Origin: Phalacrocorax aristotelis
Lineage: Eukaryota > Chordata > Aves > Suliformes > Phalacrocoracidae
NCBI RefSeq assembly: GCF_949628215.1
Contig: NC_134284.1
Location: 1,860,001-1,924,000 of the forward strand
Reading direction: 5' to 3'
DNA length: 64,000 nucleotides
The translations under genes were made by a program, and so were the position numbers. Positions 1 to 13,609 of the stretch are shown here, piece by piece. The notes beneath the pieces were generated by a model, which made no database searches, was not told the DNA's origin, and saw only the letters and a list, made by a program, of their open reading frames with translations. Position 1 is the stretch's first letter. Every line of letters starts with the position of its first letter.

Positions 1-1229
1 ATCCAATCTCTTTTCTAACACTTCTGAGTGCAATTGCAACATATCCATCTTTGCTTGCAAATTCTAAACATACAAAATAGCAAGGGCATACATTTTTTCA
101 GTAATGTTGTGCTTACCTGTAACTAATGGAGACAAACTGGTCCGGCCTTGCTTTGGACTCAGGTAACTTTTTATGATGAAGGCACAGTAACATTGTTGGG
201 CTTATTTCAGTCGCTTAGGAACTCTACTGATCGTATTTCCAGTAAACAGGGAAGGATTGAGGTTTATTATTTTTTGTTCAGCAGGTTCAGGATCGTGCAA
301 TATAATCACTAGGCACTGCAGATATAGAGCTGGAAATTACTCCTTAGTGTCAGCTTCTAAAGCTTTTTAACTTCAAATATTCTTATAGCTAAAGTTTGCC
401 ACAGTCAAGCTGCTGTTGTTTATAAAATTAGGGCATTCTGAGAAGCAAAAGAGAGTTATGAAATAAAACAAATTTGGAGGTGAGAATTGCTTTCTAATCC
501 TGTCTTCAGTTCACGCAAAGAAAAATCTTTTTCTGCCTACCCTAATTATCTCTGATGTGAAAGTGAGCTTGTACCGAGTGTACAGTAGATGGAGAATCCT
601 GTCAAAAATATCAAGAAGAGACAGAAAGTGACCTGAAACTGAACTCTTCAAGTGAGAAGCAAAACAAGCTGTTAGATGCCAGGAAGTCTACATGTAGTCA
701 GTAGTTCATTTGTTTTCTGTGCTTGTTGTTCAGGATAGGAAAAATGGGATCACAGCAACCAGCACTTTCACAGCGTAAGAACAGATACAAAGCTAGCAGT
801 GTTCTTAATTGCCACCTAAGTGGAGGCTCTCCATCATTTATTTCATCTTTGGACCTCAGACATAATGGGGTCATGTCTGAAACTCATACTCACCCAAGTG
901 TTTGACCTCATTATTTTTCATTTCTGTTTGATTGCCTAGAAAAACTCTGACAAGCAAGTTTTGCCAAGTTCTGTAACCCTGGGGTCTGAAGGACTTCATG
1001 ACGCCTTGCCTAGTATCTTTAACTCTGCGCTACATCTCATACTCCTGAATTGTGCTGTTGAGTCTGTAGTAGGTCCAGTGGCCTTTGTGCCTCTTCAGTA
1101 TGCTCAGTTGTTCATCCGTTCTAGTATCCTACAGGTTTACACCTAACTCCACAACTTATTTACATGCAACTCGAACACCAAATGCTCAATACCCTTCTTT
1201 TCCCCCCAGTTACCAAGTTCCCTCTGCCT
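1..1229. other. Intergenic DNA, no gene recognised
   Basis: AT-leaning single-copy-looking sequence. Short frames at 723-905 and 961-1146 have no motif I recognise and no splice context, so I do not call them genes. The right-hand part may belong to the candidate retroviral remnant that begins near 1,230. Confidence 0.5.
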
Positions 1230-2041
1230 TAACGCGATCACAGTCACAACCCTCATGCCAATGTTTCCCGTTGCTTTTGGTGTAAGCAGTATGGATTGCA
1301 CCTAGCTCCACGCACCACCATTTTCAACCCTTCTGTCAAGCTGGATTTAAATTAGCTCACATAGCCTACAAGTGTCCACCAAATACTATCTTACTATGGT
1401 CTATCTGGTCAACTTTTTTCCCTCCCTCAGCCCAGGTTCTTCTTATTATCTAATTTGCTTTGTTTAAAATATACACATAGGTACAAGTCCATGAGCATGT
1501 ACAAGACTAGCATTAAGCTTGCAGAAGAATATGATTACCTGTTAGTAAGCAATTGCACCTTCCATTGGGGAAAAACAGTTGGGATAAATTTGATGTTTTA
1601 TCAGATCTACAAGCTTTCACTTTGGGCTAGAGGAGTCTATTTTGTAGCACTAGAAATAAGTTTACAGGAAGGACACACCTTAAAAGGGGGAGAATGTAAT
1701 GAAATTGCCATGTGTTATTCTAAGTACAGACTCAAAGAAGTCCCTCTGAAACATGTTTGAAGCTTGTTTGGAGGTGTTTGGGCCTCAGGACCTGAGAAAG
1801 GGTGGTACACAGCAAAAAGTAATCATATGGAATCTGACATAGCTGATTGGCAAGTTTCTGGAGAATATTTTGTTTCTGACAAGCTCAGCAATAAAACATG
1901 GAAATGACATCAAGTTGAGCCCCTGCAGATGGCAGCAATACTTCAAATTTCAGTGCCACAGCACTGGATGTGGTAGAAGCTGGGCCAGATTCCCATACTG
2001 AAGGTACTGTTGACTGTCAGACTCTCTCGAAGTGACACATG
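1230..2041 (+). mobile_element. Candidate decayed endogenous retrovirus remnant
   Basis: Three weak marks occur in the order expected for the 3' part of a provirus. (1) At 1,334-1,375 one frame has the zinc-knuckle spacing Cys-x7-His-x4-Cys, with the second Cys position occupied by Gly. A second Cys-x2-Cys pair lies 62 bases upstream at 1,272, in another frame. (2) At 1,682-1,694 there is a polypurine tract of the form AAAAGGGGGAGAA, immediately followed by TGTAATG, as expected at a polypurine-tract/LTR junction. (3) An AATAAA lies at about 1,891, and a CA-ending stretch near 2,041 could be the LTR end. The frames are broken by stops and frameshifts, and no reverse transcriptase or integrase is visible, so any element is inactive and internally deleted. 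All three marks could be chance; I rate this as a hypothesis. Confidence 0.28.
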
Positions 2042-3251
2042 TTGCTGTTCATCAGCAGGTTACTGATGCTTTTTCTCAGTTGGAAGTGGAAAAATTTAAT
2101 ATTTGCCAAGTAGCAGAAAGATGTTCCTGAGCCTTGTGGAACCCCTCTTGGTTCCTAGCATAATCAGCTCTTACCCTGCTTTATCTCAAGTACTGCAGGT
2201 GTTATTTTCAAAACAATTTACATTCTTCAGGCTTGCAATGGCATTTGACTTTGTTGGCTTGAAGGAGCACAGCACATTAATGCTTCAATAGTAAATTCAG
2301 TTGTAGCAAGATGTTAATTATTGCTTAAAAAAACACTTTCAGTGGCATATAGTCCTGAAGACTGCACAAAAGGCAGAATGATCAGACCAAAACACCTCTT
2401 TATTCATACCATACAATAAAAGGTTTGAAGTGCTATAATTCAGCTCTCTGGAATTTTCTGTGCTCTGCACACTTTGGCTCTGCATAGATCCCAACGGATC
2501 TGAATTTAGATGTAAACAAAACCGAAGATTAATGTTAATATTGACAATTATCAGCCTAAGCATCCAACTAAATGGATCGGGGTTCAAGTAGAGCCATACT
2601 CTTCTCCCCTGCCAGCAGAAGCAAAGGGAGGACGAGCAGAGCATACTTTGATACCCCTTTTGGCAAGGTCTGAACCAGGTAGCCAATCATGTCTGTTGAG
2701 CTGTTCAGAGAGAAGGTCAGGTAAAGAACCGTACTCTTCCTACAAAGCTGGCAAGCAGTTGCCTAAAAATCCTTGATCTGTCTAAAATCCTATTAGGCGG
2801 TGTTCAGCTCCACCCCTGACAGCTTCGCAGTCCAAGCCTGAAAGCTCTGCTGAACATCTAAACCTGGTAAAAAGCCCGACTCCCAACCTTGCTACTTCCC
2901 AGTGACATGTAGACTTCAGCTGAACAACATGATCCTCAGCAACAGGAGCCTGTCAGAAAGAGACCCAACAGCTTGTCCATGTGCTCACCCTGACTGCCTA
3001 TAAACAGAATGGTGCCAGCAAGGAGAGACAATGCCAATTTCTGCAATGGTTCTGGAGAAGGACCAAGAACTCTTGTATGAATGACCTATAAGGCATGATG
3101 TGAAAAACAGTTCAAATGACTTGAAGTTAGTGGTAGTTGTTCATAATTACAAGCTTTCTAAGTCCCAGCAGCCTGTGACGCACACCTTGGAAACAACCAT
3201 TTCATTCTCCTAAACTGCCATAGGCAGCTTTCACAGCTGTCTGTTGCTATT
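2042..3251. other. Intergenic DNA, nothing recognised
   Basis: No protein similarity, RNA gene or repeat family recognised. The 115-codon minus-strand frame at 2,339-2,686 has no domain or signal I can name. Confidence 0.5.
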
Positions 3252-3300
3252 AGGATAGAACAGACTATTTCAGCTGGAAGGGACCTACAATGATAGTAGC
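3252..3300 (-). mobile_element. Short CR1 LINE 3'-end fragment
   Basis: The stretch around GGAAGGGACCTACAATGAT, preceded by a TAGAACAGACTATTTCAGCTG-like context, matches my memory of the CR1 3' untranslated region read in reverse orientation. Similarity fades quickly after about 3,300, so only the extreme 3' tail is identifiable. It is an old, dead copy. Confidence 0.45.
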
Positions 3301-5381
3301 TCTTACTCAGCTACAGATAAAGGAGACCCTGTAGAGCAGTGCAAACCAGAAGAAATTAGGGTTTCAGCTCTGCATCCCTGACATGAAACCCCTACTTATC
3401 CAGATGATTATGAAGTAGCTCCCCTTCCCTTTTCTAGTTCTGTTGACCTAAGCTGACATCTTTAGCTTATACAGCTACATGGGCTCTTCCTTGCTCTTAT
3501 GTCTCTCTTTTTGTCCCTCTATCTCACTAGTAACAACTCATCTGTAGTTTTCATTTTCTACCTTTACCTTTTCATCATCTCTGCTGTTCCTAACACTAAG
3601 TTTTACTAAGTTACAAACAATCCAGAAATAAGAGGAACCAACCTCATACAAATAAACTTATTCAGGCAATCTTACAATTTCCTTCATGGTAGTTCCTCTG
3701 TCTTTAAGGCAAGGATTAGGACCTAATTACATCTATTATTTTATACCTATTCAAGATTTTGGCTGTAAGCTTTGGTTTGCCTTCTCTACCTCTGCTACCA
3801 GTAGTAGTGAGCTACTGTTTTCACTAGCATTGCTTTCTGTACCTACTTATATTGTAATGTATCTAGGGCAAGGCTAGTGCCTTTTTATTTTAGGCATGAA
3901 GTCTTTGCACAGCAAGCAGAATGGCATGGCTGATCCTTAGTGGATAGTTGTCTACTTCAGCATCGTTACTGGGGTTCGTGCCTTTTCCCAACTGAAATCA
4001 AACAGACAACACAAATGCAATAAATAGGAAATCATTTACTAGCAGGCTAAGTAAAACATGGACTGTGAATTCTGAACTTTTTATTGATGTGTGGATTTCT
4101 TGAGGGCAATTTCAAAATTGGATAGGACAGATTTGTTGGGTTATTCAGAAGATTTGTGTCTGAGGCTGCAAACTTTTACCCACTGCTAAGATCTATTCAA
4201 TAAACAAATAAGTATCTGCTAGCTTAGTTTGGACTCAGCATTTTTGTGTTCCATCCCCTGCCCTGTACTATTTACAGTGTTGCTGGGTGCTTTTAAAAAC
4301 TGTGCTTCAATAGTAGGGGAAACTATTCCTGTGAAGCCTTGGGATTCATCAAGATGAAAGGTGCTATTTAAGTTGTTACCAGTTTTGCTGTTTAATATAC
4401 TGTGAACTGATGAAAGACAGCAAGGGAGTGATGGTTACCTCTCAACATAATATAAAATTTGCCTTAGGTGGGAACACTGTTTACTGAACACTTCATTCAC
4501 CCACAGTGGAAAACCAATGATGGCATTTGCTGTTTTCATAACAGCCCAGGAGAATGCTGACTCTGACAGGCTGCTACCCCCTGATGGCTAAATAGCTAAG
4601 GAGAAGTAATGTGAGAAACAACTGTGCTGAAAATAACCAGCCATCATCACTGAAACACATGGACTCGTTCCTGCCATAGGTCTGTTTCCCCTGCATCAAA
4701 ATCCCTCCAATTCCCCTCCCATAGTGGCAGGTTGCTGCTCAGGCTGTCTTTAGGATTGTCACTTCCCTCCCTCCACCCCCCTGGCTTTTTTCGACTATGT
4801 AAACCACAGGACAAAGAGGAAGGGAAAAGCTGTCAAAAGCAATGTGCCATTCTGCTGCTGAACTACTGAGCAAAGGGGGTATTAAAGAAAACTGAATCTT
4901 ACGTGCCTAGATGTTCTGGGAATTGGATTCAGAACACTGTTTCCAGTTTATTTCCATTCTGGAAGTCAGTGAGAGGGAACTGCACTGTAACTACCTACTG
5001 TGATGGAAAGTCAGGCAGAGAAAATGAACAAAGGCAATAACAATAACATTGGAAATCTATATGGGACTAGGAGTACAACCCAAGAAGACCTCATCAACAT
5101 CCATGTGCAACAGCTAATTCCAGGCTAACCTATGTACTGTCCACACTACTCAGTCTGCAAGCATAGAACTAGATGAACCACAAAATCCAGGGCATCCTGT
5201 AAAGTAAAACTGTGCTGTGATCAAGAAGCCTAATGACAGCTGCCAGAGCGGTATATTTCCCCCCCACCAATAACCTCTCTAGGTTTGCTTCAGCTTGTAG
5301 TTAAATACATTTTAATGGGCTATAGAGAAGTATTTCTTTCCATTCTGGTACTTCAGGCTCAATTACACTCAGTGAAATGGT
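3301..5381. other. Intergenic DNA, nothing recognised
   Basis: No coding exon, RNA gene or clear repeat recognised. The interval contains only short homopolymers, such as a C run near 5,261 just before the CR1. Confidence 0.5.
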
Positions 5382-6995
5382 AATTCATAGAGCCATAGAA
5401 TGGCTTGGGCTAGAAGGGACCTCTAAAGGTCATCTAGGCCAACACCACTGCATTGAGCAGGGACATCTTCAACTAGATCAGGTTGCTCAGAGCCCCATCC
5501 AACCTGACCTTGAATATCTCCAGGGATGGGACATCTCCCACCTCTCTGGGCAACCTGTGCCTGTGTTTCAATACCCTCGTCATAAAAAATTTTTCCCTTA
5601 TATCTAGTCTAAATCTATCCTCTTAGTTTAAAACCATTATCCCTTGTCCTATCACAACAGGCCCTACTAAATAGTCTGTCCCCATCTTTCTTATAAACCC
5701 GCTTTATTGAAGCTCTAGGCTAAACAGTCCCAACTCTCAGCCTTTCTTTGTAGGAGAGTTGTTCCATCCCTCTGATCATTTTTGTGACCCTCCTCTGGTC
5801 CCTCTCCAAGACATCCATGTGCTGAGGACTCCAGAGCTGGACACAGTACTCCAGGTGGGGTGTCACAACAAAGGGGCAAAACCACCTCCCTCCACCTGCT
5901 GGCCACGCTTCTTTTGATGCAGCCCGGGATACGGTCGGCTTTCTGGGCTGCAAGCGCACATTGCCAGCTCATGTCTAGCTTCTCATCCACCAGCACCCCC
6001 AAATCCTTCTCTGCAGAGCTGCTCTCAATCCCAGCCTGTACTGATACCAGAGCTTGCCCCAACCCAGATGCAAGACCTTTCACTCAGCCTTCTCAAACCT
6101 CATAAAGTTCATATGGGCCCACTTAACAAGCTTGTTCAGGTCCCTCTGAATGGTATGCTATCCCTCAGGCATGTCAACCACACCACTCAGCTTGGTGTCA
6201 TCTGCAAATTTGCTGAGGGTATACTTGATCGCACTATGTAATTGATTAATATAGTAAAGAGTACCGGTCCTAATATGGACCCCTGAGGAATACCAGTCAC
6301 TGATCTCTGTCCAGACATTGATCTGTTGACCACTACTCTCTGGATGTGACCATCCAACCAATTCCTTATCCACTGACCACCCCATCCATCAAATCCATAT
6401 CTCTCCAATTTAGAGAGAAGCATGCTGTGGGGGACTGTGTCAAAGGCCTTACAGAATTCCAGATGGATGACATCTGTAGCAGTTCCCTTTTCCACTGATG
6501 TAGTCACTCTATCACAGGCAGCCACTAGGTTCATCAGGCAAGACTTGCCCTTGGTGAAGCCATGGTGGCTGTCTCAAGTCACCTCCCTGCCCTCCATGTG
6601 CCATAGCATAGCTTCTAGGAGGATCTGTTCCATGATCTTCCCAGGCACAATGGTGAGACTGACACATCAGTAGTTCCCAGGGTCCTCCTTTCTACACTTT
6701 TTAAAAATGGGTGCAATGGGTACTCTTTTCCAGTCACCAGGAACCTCTCTGCCATGACTTTTTAAATATCATGGAGAGTGGCTTGGCAACTACATCAGCC
6801 AATTCCTTCAGGACTCTGAGATGCATCTTGTCAGGTCCCATAGACTTACATATGTCCAAGTTCCTTCGGTAGTCACGAACCTGATCTTCCTTTACAGTGG
6901 GAGGCACTTGGGTCTCCAATCCCTGCCTCAAGGTTCATCCACTCAAGGTGTCGAGAAGTTGCCAGTGAAGACTGAGGCAAAAATGTTGTGCCTTA
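5382..6995 (-). mobile_element. CR1 non-LTR retrotransposon, 5'-truncated
   Basis: A CR1 LINE in reverse orientation. Its 3' end lies at about 5,382, where the minus strand finishes with the family's ATTCTATG-type terminal repeats. The 3' untranslated part reads through 5,400-5,700. The reverse transcriptase part lies at 5,715-6,930, in several frames because of indels. One frame (6,187-6,534) holds the AFDTVPH and PQGSILGP blocks of the RT palm. The catalytic ADD block (FADDTKLSG) is in the neighbouring frame at 6,158-6,385. The most N-terminal RT part is at 6,734-6,931. The endonuclease domain and ORF1 are missing, so the copy is about 1.6 kb of a roughly 4.5-kb element. A block of the 3' region near 5,700 also appears deleted. 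Frameshifts make it non-functional. Such 5' truncation is normal for CR1. Confidence 0.94.
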
Positions 6996-9900
6996 TCCTT
7001 CTTATTGTGCCCTACTAAAAGACAAATATAAATTACTTAGAGTTCAGTTCAAATTTGTTGTCAATACAGCAATTATGTGAGAAAACAAACCCAGAGAAGG
7101 TGATTATCCCTAGTTTTTTCATGTGGAGCATCAGCACTGTAGCAGAGGCTGATGACAGAGCCCAGGCCTAAGGTGAGTTACTACTCTCAATATGCAGCAC
7201 TAATTGCAATAGCTGTTCTTTCCACCAAAACCAGTCATATATGCAATGAAATTTTCTATTGAAAAATGAACAGTGAGATCCCACTGTCTTGCTTTATTTA
7301 TTTTCATACTTTTAAATCCAACTTTAACCTTGCAATGACAAATTAAAACCTATATAATGCTATATACACATTCCTGCTGCACAGCTTTCCAATTTATATT
7401 TGTTTCCACCGCCACACCACTTGATTCAGTGCAGGGTAAGCTACTTGTATTTCTAGTCCTTTGGTACCTGTTAAGAAGGAAGGCAAACTCTACTGTCCCC
7501 TGGCACTGCCCCGACGTACTAGACACATCCCTGACTTGTTCTATTTCTTCCCAAGACACTCTTTCTACAGGAAGGCTTCTTTCTAGTCCTTCCACTGAAG
7601 GAACACCTGAAAGAAACACCACTTTCAGAAAGAGCTCTCCATGTTTGTAGCTATTCCCCATTTCCTATGGGCTTCTTATGTAATTACATACCTGATGTGT
7701 TCTATTGCACCCAGATTGGTGAGCTGTTAATGCCAAAGCAAATGACCTGTGTAAATTAATAGGATAAGCCAAGTCGTCATTAAATTTAAAGATCACATTT
7801 AAAACAGATTTTATTTGGATTTTTTATCCTACCTTGAGCATTATGCTTCACAGATTTTAACATACAAGGTTAATATAGGCAGAAAACTGCTGATAAAATA
7901 GTCACTTCCTCACAGCCTAGCCCCAAGCACAGGGCTCTGTACTTTGCTGCCACCAAGGCCTTTCTTCCCTCTACCAGTTTCTGGGGTATCTCATTTACAA
8001 AAGCTTCTTGGGTCCCTTCTGAGATCCTGATTGGGTCTATTGATTCAGTCCTGTTATTACTTCACTCATTCCTCTGAGATCTGAGCCACATGCTAATGGC
8101 CTGCCTGTTTGTGAACTAGTCAGAGCTTGCACCCTACCGCAGTTGTGTTAGAGGAGCACACAGATATACAGGCAATAAATACACAGCAGCTCCTAGTTAT
8201 TTCAGCTTCTATTCTCCTCAGTGGTAAGTTGTCAGTGTTCATCCCTCTAAAAGTCTGCCTGAGCAAGCTGACTCCAAGCAACAGGAATGCTGCAGAGGCC
8301 ATCCACATCAAGAAACGTTTGTTGAAGTTTCCTCCCCATGCCAAGGGCTTGTCCATGAGTAGAAGCTTACTACACTTGAATATTCTGAAATGGCTCTTGG
8401 TGTGAATCTAGGCTTTAATAGCTTTAGGCTTATACCAAAACAGTTATTCCTTAATGCCTGTCCTGATTATTTTATGTACAGATGAACTGTAGCAGTAGCT
8501 CCGCCAGAAGCAGCAGTGAACATGCTGGAGTAAACAAGGTGCTGACAGCTGCTCGTGTTTCACACAGAGGTCACAAAGCCCTGCTTTGAGCCGGATTGCT
8601 TTAAATGTTAGTTGCTGCCTGGAGTGCTGTTTACAGTAATGCTCCTTCCTCTGAGGTGAACTGCTGTTAGCCACAATGGAAAATTCTAGTTAAAAAAAAT
8701 CAAATATCATTAGACACAGCTAAATAAAAGCTGTTTAAGGAAGTTACAATAGCACTTTCACTTCTAGAGAAACACCATCACTTGGCAGTGATGTTTGCAC
8801 AGATTAGTAAGTATTTAAATTCAGTTATGTAACCTCAACTATTGTTTCAAGGGCAAGGATAATCATAGTGTAGTTTATATTTCAAAACAATACATTTGCC
8901 CTATGTAAGTGGCATCTCTAACAGCTTCTTACTAGACTGTCCATTTTGCCCTCTTTCTAGCTTGACATCTCTAAGTCCAGATACCTCCTCAGCAGGGCAA
9001 GACCACTAAGCTGAAGTCAAAAATTGCATCCCTGAAGTCCTGGCACTGAGCCTCCCCACGTCCCAGAGCTCTAGACTCAAGTGGTAGTAACTTGTTTGGG
9101 GCCCTCAAGCAGCCAGTGGCTGCCAACACCCTGGATTATCATACAGGACATTTCAGAGTTCATTTTCTTGGGATACAGACACTGACAACCTCAAAACCTT
9201 TCTCCATGCACAGCCGGGCTTGCCCTGCAACTGAACTCTTTGCCTTTTAATGCCAGGCTTAGTTTTGGCCCCCACACTGAATTGCAGCTCTGCCCTCCTT
9301 CGGTGATTGCCACAGCACTTGCTCTGCCCCCATGCTGAATGCTGCAGTGAATGGATCCTTTAAGGTTTATTGCAACAAATCAGTTCTGAAGAGGTGGAGT
9401 TTGGAACTAATTACAAAGCCTTCTAATTTCAGCTGAGCTTTAACTGAAGAAACATGCCTTAGAAAACAGCTAAAGAAGAAAGTTGTTCTTCTACACAGGA
9501 AGAAAAGAGCTGAAATTTTATACCTGAAAGCTGGGAGTAGGAAACAAAGGACTTGAAGGTCCATGAGGCAATTTGGAGGATTCATAAGAGTGTGCCCCAT
9601 AATGGACAGAGTGACACTGCATTTGGCTCTAGGTTGTGACATTACAACTGCCTTCCTTACTGTGAGAGTTACCCAAGCCACAGATGTTTCAAGACTGGAA
9701 CAGTGGGTTCACAGGAGTACATAATACACAAGGACACGGACATTTTGTTTCCGGCTTTACCAGTAATTTGTAATAAAGAATTTTGAGTATATACTTATGA
9801 TTATTTCTTTATAGGCATGCATATATATTATTTGAGGTGTTACTGGTACAACACAAACTGCTCCCAGGGCCGGGGCTAACTGATGACAGCAAAGTCTCTC

Positions 9901-12900
9901 CTCATGGATGATCTGCTTCACAGAGTCCATAGTCAGGCAGGTGCCCTTAGTGAGGGTCTGGTGTGTCCAGGAGATGTCAGAAAATCTTATGCAGAGAAGT
10001 TCATCTTGGGTAGATAGCGAGTTATTTTTATGGTTTTGGTGTAGGTAAGTGGGCATAGGACACCAGTTCCTGGAGCACTTGTTACTGGCTTCTGCTTTCC
10101 TGGAAGGTCAGTTTATTACCACAGCTTTTGCTCCGTGCTTAAAGACATCTCTGCTCCCAGCTAACCTTATCAGTGATATCTGAGGCTTCCAGCTGAGTAG
10201 ATATCCTTCTTTGTCAGTATGCTTCCATTGTGACTGGGTCACCTTTATGCCTGCTCCATCACCAGTAAAAGCCATATGGGACAGAATGAACTGATCTGCT
10301 ACTTTGTACATCTGTACATGCAACTTCCGAACAAAGCTTTTTTGCCTAAGCCCTGACCTATGGGGCAGTAGCTGAGTCTATAATATAAACTCTTGGTTAT
10401 GAAAGATTAGCCTGTACCTAGAAGTTTGGTGCCAGTAGCGTGACACTTATACCTTGTACTGTCACATGTTAAAGTGCGTTGACTTTTCAGTTTCAATGTA
10501 TGAAGAAATTTTAGTGCAAGAGTATGGTTTAAAACCATGCAGGTGTCCTGGAAGGGGAAGTCTAGTCCACAAACAACTAGTCAAAGTAAACACATTTCTG
10601 CACAACATGAACCTACATAGTCACTGCCACTGAATGTTCTTTTTCTTCTGGCAGTGGATATTCAGTTTCCTGTATATTTAGTTTCAGAGGAAAAGATTTA
10701 TCTGTTTTCTTATTAACTTTAAGGATGCCTGGAAGACAATCAATACAGACTGATTGCTGTCCTACAAATCTCTTGACAGCTTAATTGGGGTGGAATTGTG
10801 AGAAGCATATATTGGCATCTTGTGTCAATACTCTATCACTCAAGTGTCCAAGATATAATCCAAGATTGCACAATACCTTATTCCTTCCGATTTCATGGGA
10901 GAGACTTCCAATTTGAAATAATCCAGCATCACACAGGTTTGATCTGACATTCCAGGGGTCTAGCCCATTTACTCTTATTGATCAGCCACCATTTTTGCCA
11001 CTTTTCTGCTAGAAGTCCTACAGGGCAGAATGGGAAGTTACCTTGCAATAGTAATAGCACCAGAGAAGGTGGAGCGTGTCCACTATAACATTCTTCATGC
11101 AGTAGTGATATGGGTTTTTTGAAACAGATGTGGTCCTGGTACAGCCTGGCTTCCTGTCTTACAGTTCAGGGGTCAGAAGACAGGAGACCAAGACTAAGAA
11201 CAGGAGAACAAGTTGGGAAAGAACATGACCTTCTCCACCCAACACTCAGGTCTCAGGGTAAATATGAAACAGCCTTGTGTGTACCAAAGGAGAAAAGCCA
11301 CCTTAGGGGCAGGGATGCCTGGAAGAAAAAAGGTAACATCTCTAGAGTTGCATCCTGTAGAAAGTTTGTTTTCCTTAGGAAAACATCCTCAGATGGATCT
11401 TTGTGGAGCTATTCCCCAGAATTTCCTCCCAATACAAAGTGATCTTTATCATAGAAACCAGGGAAAGGCAAGACTGACTTAACCAGTTTTGCATCCAAAT
11501 TAGTGAGGGATTATCCCCTACCATCTTTTAAATTTTTTAAAATCTAGATTTATATTTTGAGTGACTCAAGCTCCTCCTTCCCCAAGGGAATATTCCATTT
11601 TCACTCATTAAACCATTAAGACACTTGCCTACATAAGAAACACAAGTTGTCCTCCTATTTAACATCTTTCTCTATTCAGAAATAATGAACAAAGTCCAGA
11701 ACAAGCCCTTCTAATTAATCTAGAATTTTGTTTTAACTTATTACATTTCTGAAGACAGCTTAAGCAAATTCAAGCCCAGACCTGCATACTTATACAAGGC
11801 AGGATAAAATCCAGAAAATTCAGTGTTCCTCAATTTGGATGTTAAATGGCAGAGATTTTAAGTGTTTCTAATTTTTGCCCTGTGCTGCAAAGTCTCTAGT
11901 AACATAGATTAATACTAAAGAATTATCTTAGACGTGTAAAGCTCAAGTTTCCACAGTTAGGCAAGGAGCTTTTCTAGAGTCAAATAAGGAACTTGCAGAG
12001 GTGCAAGTAGCCCATAGGTTGCTCAAGCTTAAAGTACCTCCTAAGGAAGGGCTTTAGCATGTCTTTTGCCCTTTAATTACAGAATTGTGGAAACAGCATT
12101 TCTGTGGCTATATAAAGCCTTGAGTTGTTTGTTAATGCCTGACCTGTTCTCATCTGCTGACCTTATCTGCAGTATAAATTTGACCCCCCTATACTGTTTG
12201 ATGGCTTTGATATTCTTAGCGTGCTACATCACCAGACCTGGCATGCACTTGCTGGAATAAGTCAGATCTAAACCAGAAGGATGAGTTGGAGAGGCTTAGC
12301 TGCAGTGAGCCAAGACCGCAGCCGTTACTCTGGTTGCCGTTGAAGCCACTTCAGCCTGCCTTTAACAGCTTGCAGCTCCGCTTCCCAAGTTGCAAGAGAC
12401 TACCATCCCTTCTGATGTGCCAAAGCCACACCTGTATTTTCTTCCTAGCCTGGTCCAACTGGAGCAATCCAATGTTCAACATATTTATGAAAGCCTAGAT
12501 CATTTTGGCTGAAGTGGGTTAGGGAAGCAGTAGTATGGGTAGATATTGAATGAAAGTAAGGATAGAAAAATAAATGTATAAGTGCTTATGTTAACTGAAA
12601 ATGTATAATTTAGAAGAGGGGCTGCTGAAACAGTAAGAAAAAGACTGCTGAGTGATTTTGCAGGGCCTAAGTTGTGTTGCACAGTGAAAGAGCAAGACTT
12701 AACATGACTATTGATTTACATCTACTTTTAAGATTGATAGATTACTTGCAAATTTGCTATGGAGTTTGAAGGAAAAATAACTGTTATAAAAGATTACAGA
12801 AGGCAAAGTTGTAACATAGTAAATTACAGAGGCAGGGAAATTCTACAGTTTTCTGGATCTCCCAGCAAATAACATCCTTTTGTACTGGAAATGGAGTATA

Positions 12901-13036
12901 GTTGTACAGAAGACAGTAAGTCTTCAGCCCAAAAAGGCAGGACATACTACTTGAACAGAAAGAGCTATTTTGGAAAACTGACTGAGTGAATTCAGCATTG
13001 TATAGGATAGCCTGAAAGAGACCAAAAGTAACCATG
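6996..13036. other. Intergenic DNA, no gene recognised
   Basis: Six kilobases without a supported gene. Short frames of 60-110 codons occur on both strands, for example 7,350-7,661, 8,120-8,405, 9,367-9,681 and 11,110-11,442. They overlap each other and show no domains, signal peptides or splice context. No RNA gene or repeat family recognised. Confidence 0.5.
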
Positions 13037-13609
13037 TGTCATGGTTTAATCCCACACAGCTTCTCACTCACTCCCCTCCCAAGTGGGACAGGGGAGAGAA
13101 TTGGAAGAGTAAAAGTGAGAAAACTCCTGGGCTGAGACAAAGACAGTTTAACAGGTAAAGCAAAAGCTGCGCACACAAGCAAAGCAAAACAAGGAATTCA
13201 TTCACCCCTTCCCACGGGCAGGCGGGTGCTCAGCCCTCCCCAGGAAAGCAGGGCTCCATCACGCGTAACAGTTACTTGGGAAGGGAACCACCATCACTCC
13301 AAACGTCCCCCCTTCCTTCTTCTTCCCCAGCTCTATAGGCTGAGCACGATGTCACATGATGTGGGATGTCTCTTGGGTCAGTTGGGGTCAGCTGCCCCGG
13401 CTGTGCCCCCTCCCAGCTTCTTGAGCAACCCCAACCTCCTTGCTGGTGGGGTGGGGTGAGAGGCAGAAGAGGTCTTGACTCTGTCAGCACTGCTCAGCAG
13501 TAACTAAAGCATCCCTGTATTATCAAAACAGGTTTCAGCACAAATCCAAAATATAGCCCCATACTAGCTACTACAAAAAATTAACTCTATCTCAGCCCAA
13601 ACCAGCATA
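13037..13609 (+). mobile_element. Solo LTR of an avian endogenous retrovirus family
   Basis: The interval begins TGTCATGGTTTAATCCC and ends near CCCAAACCAGCATA, which matches my memory of an abundant avian solo-LTR family. Recognisable internal blocks are the GGGGAGAGAATTGG segment, an AAGACAGTTTAACAG segment, GATGTCACATGATGTGGG, CCCTCCCAGCTTCTTG, GTGGGGTGGGGTGAGA and ATAGCCCCATACTAGC. Length is about 573 bp. The five bases before it (CCATG, 13,032-13,036) and after it (CTATG, 13,610-13,614) resemble a 5-bp target-site duplication with one mismatch, which would favour an ERVL-type integrase. No internal retroviral sequence flanks it, so it is a solo LTR left by recombination. The reading frames inside it (13,226-13,490) are incidental. 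Confidence 0.88.

Noticed and set aside
5715-6105. 122-codon minus-strand and 81-codon plus-strand frames
   Set aside because: Both lie inside the CR1 element; the minus frame is the broken C-terminal RT region and the plus frame its shadow.
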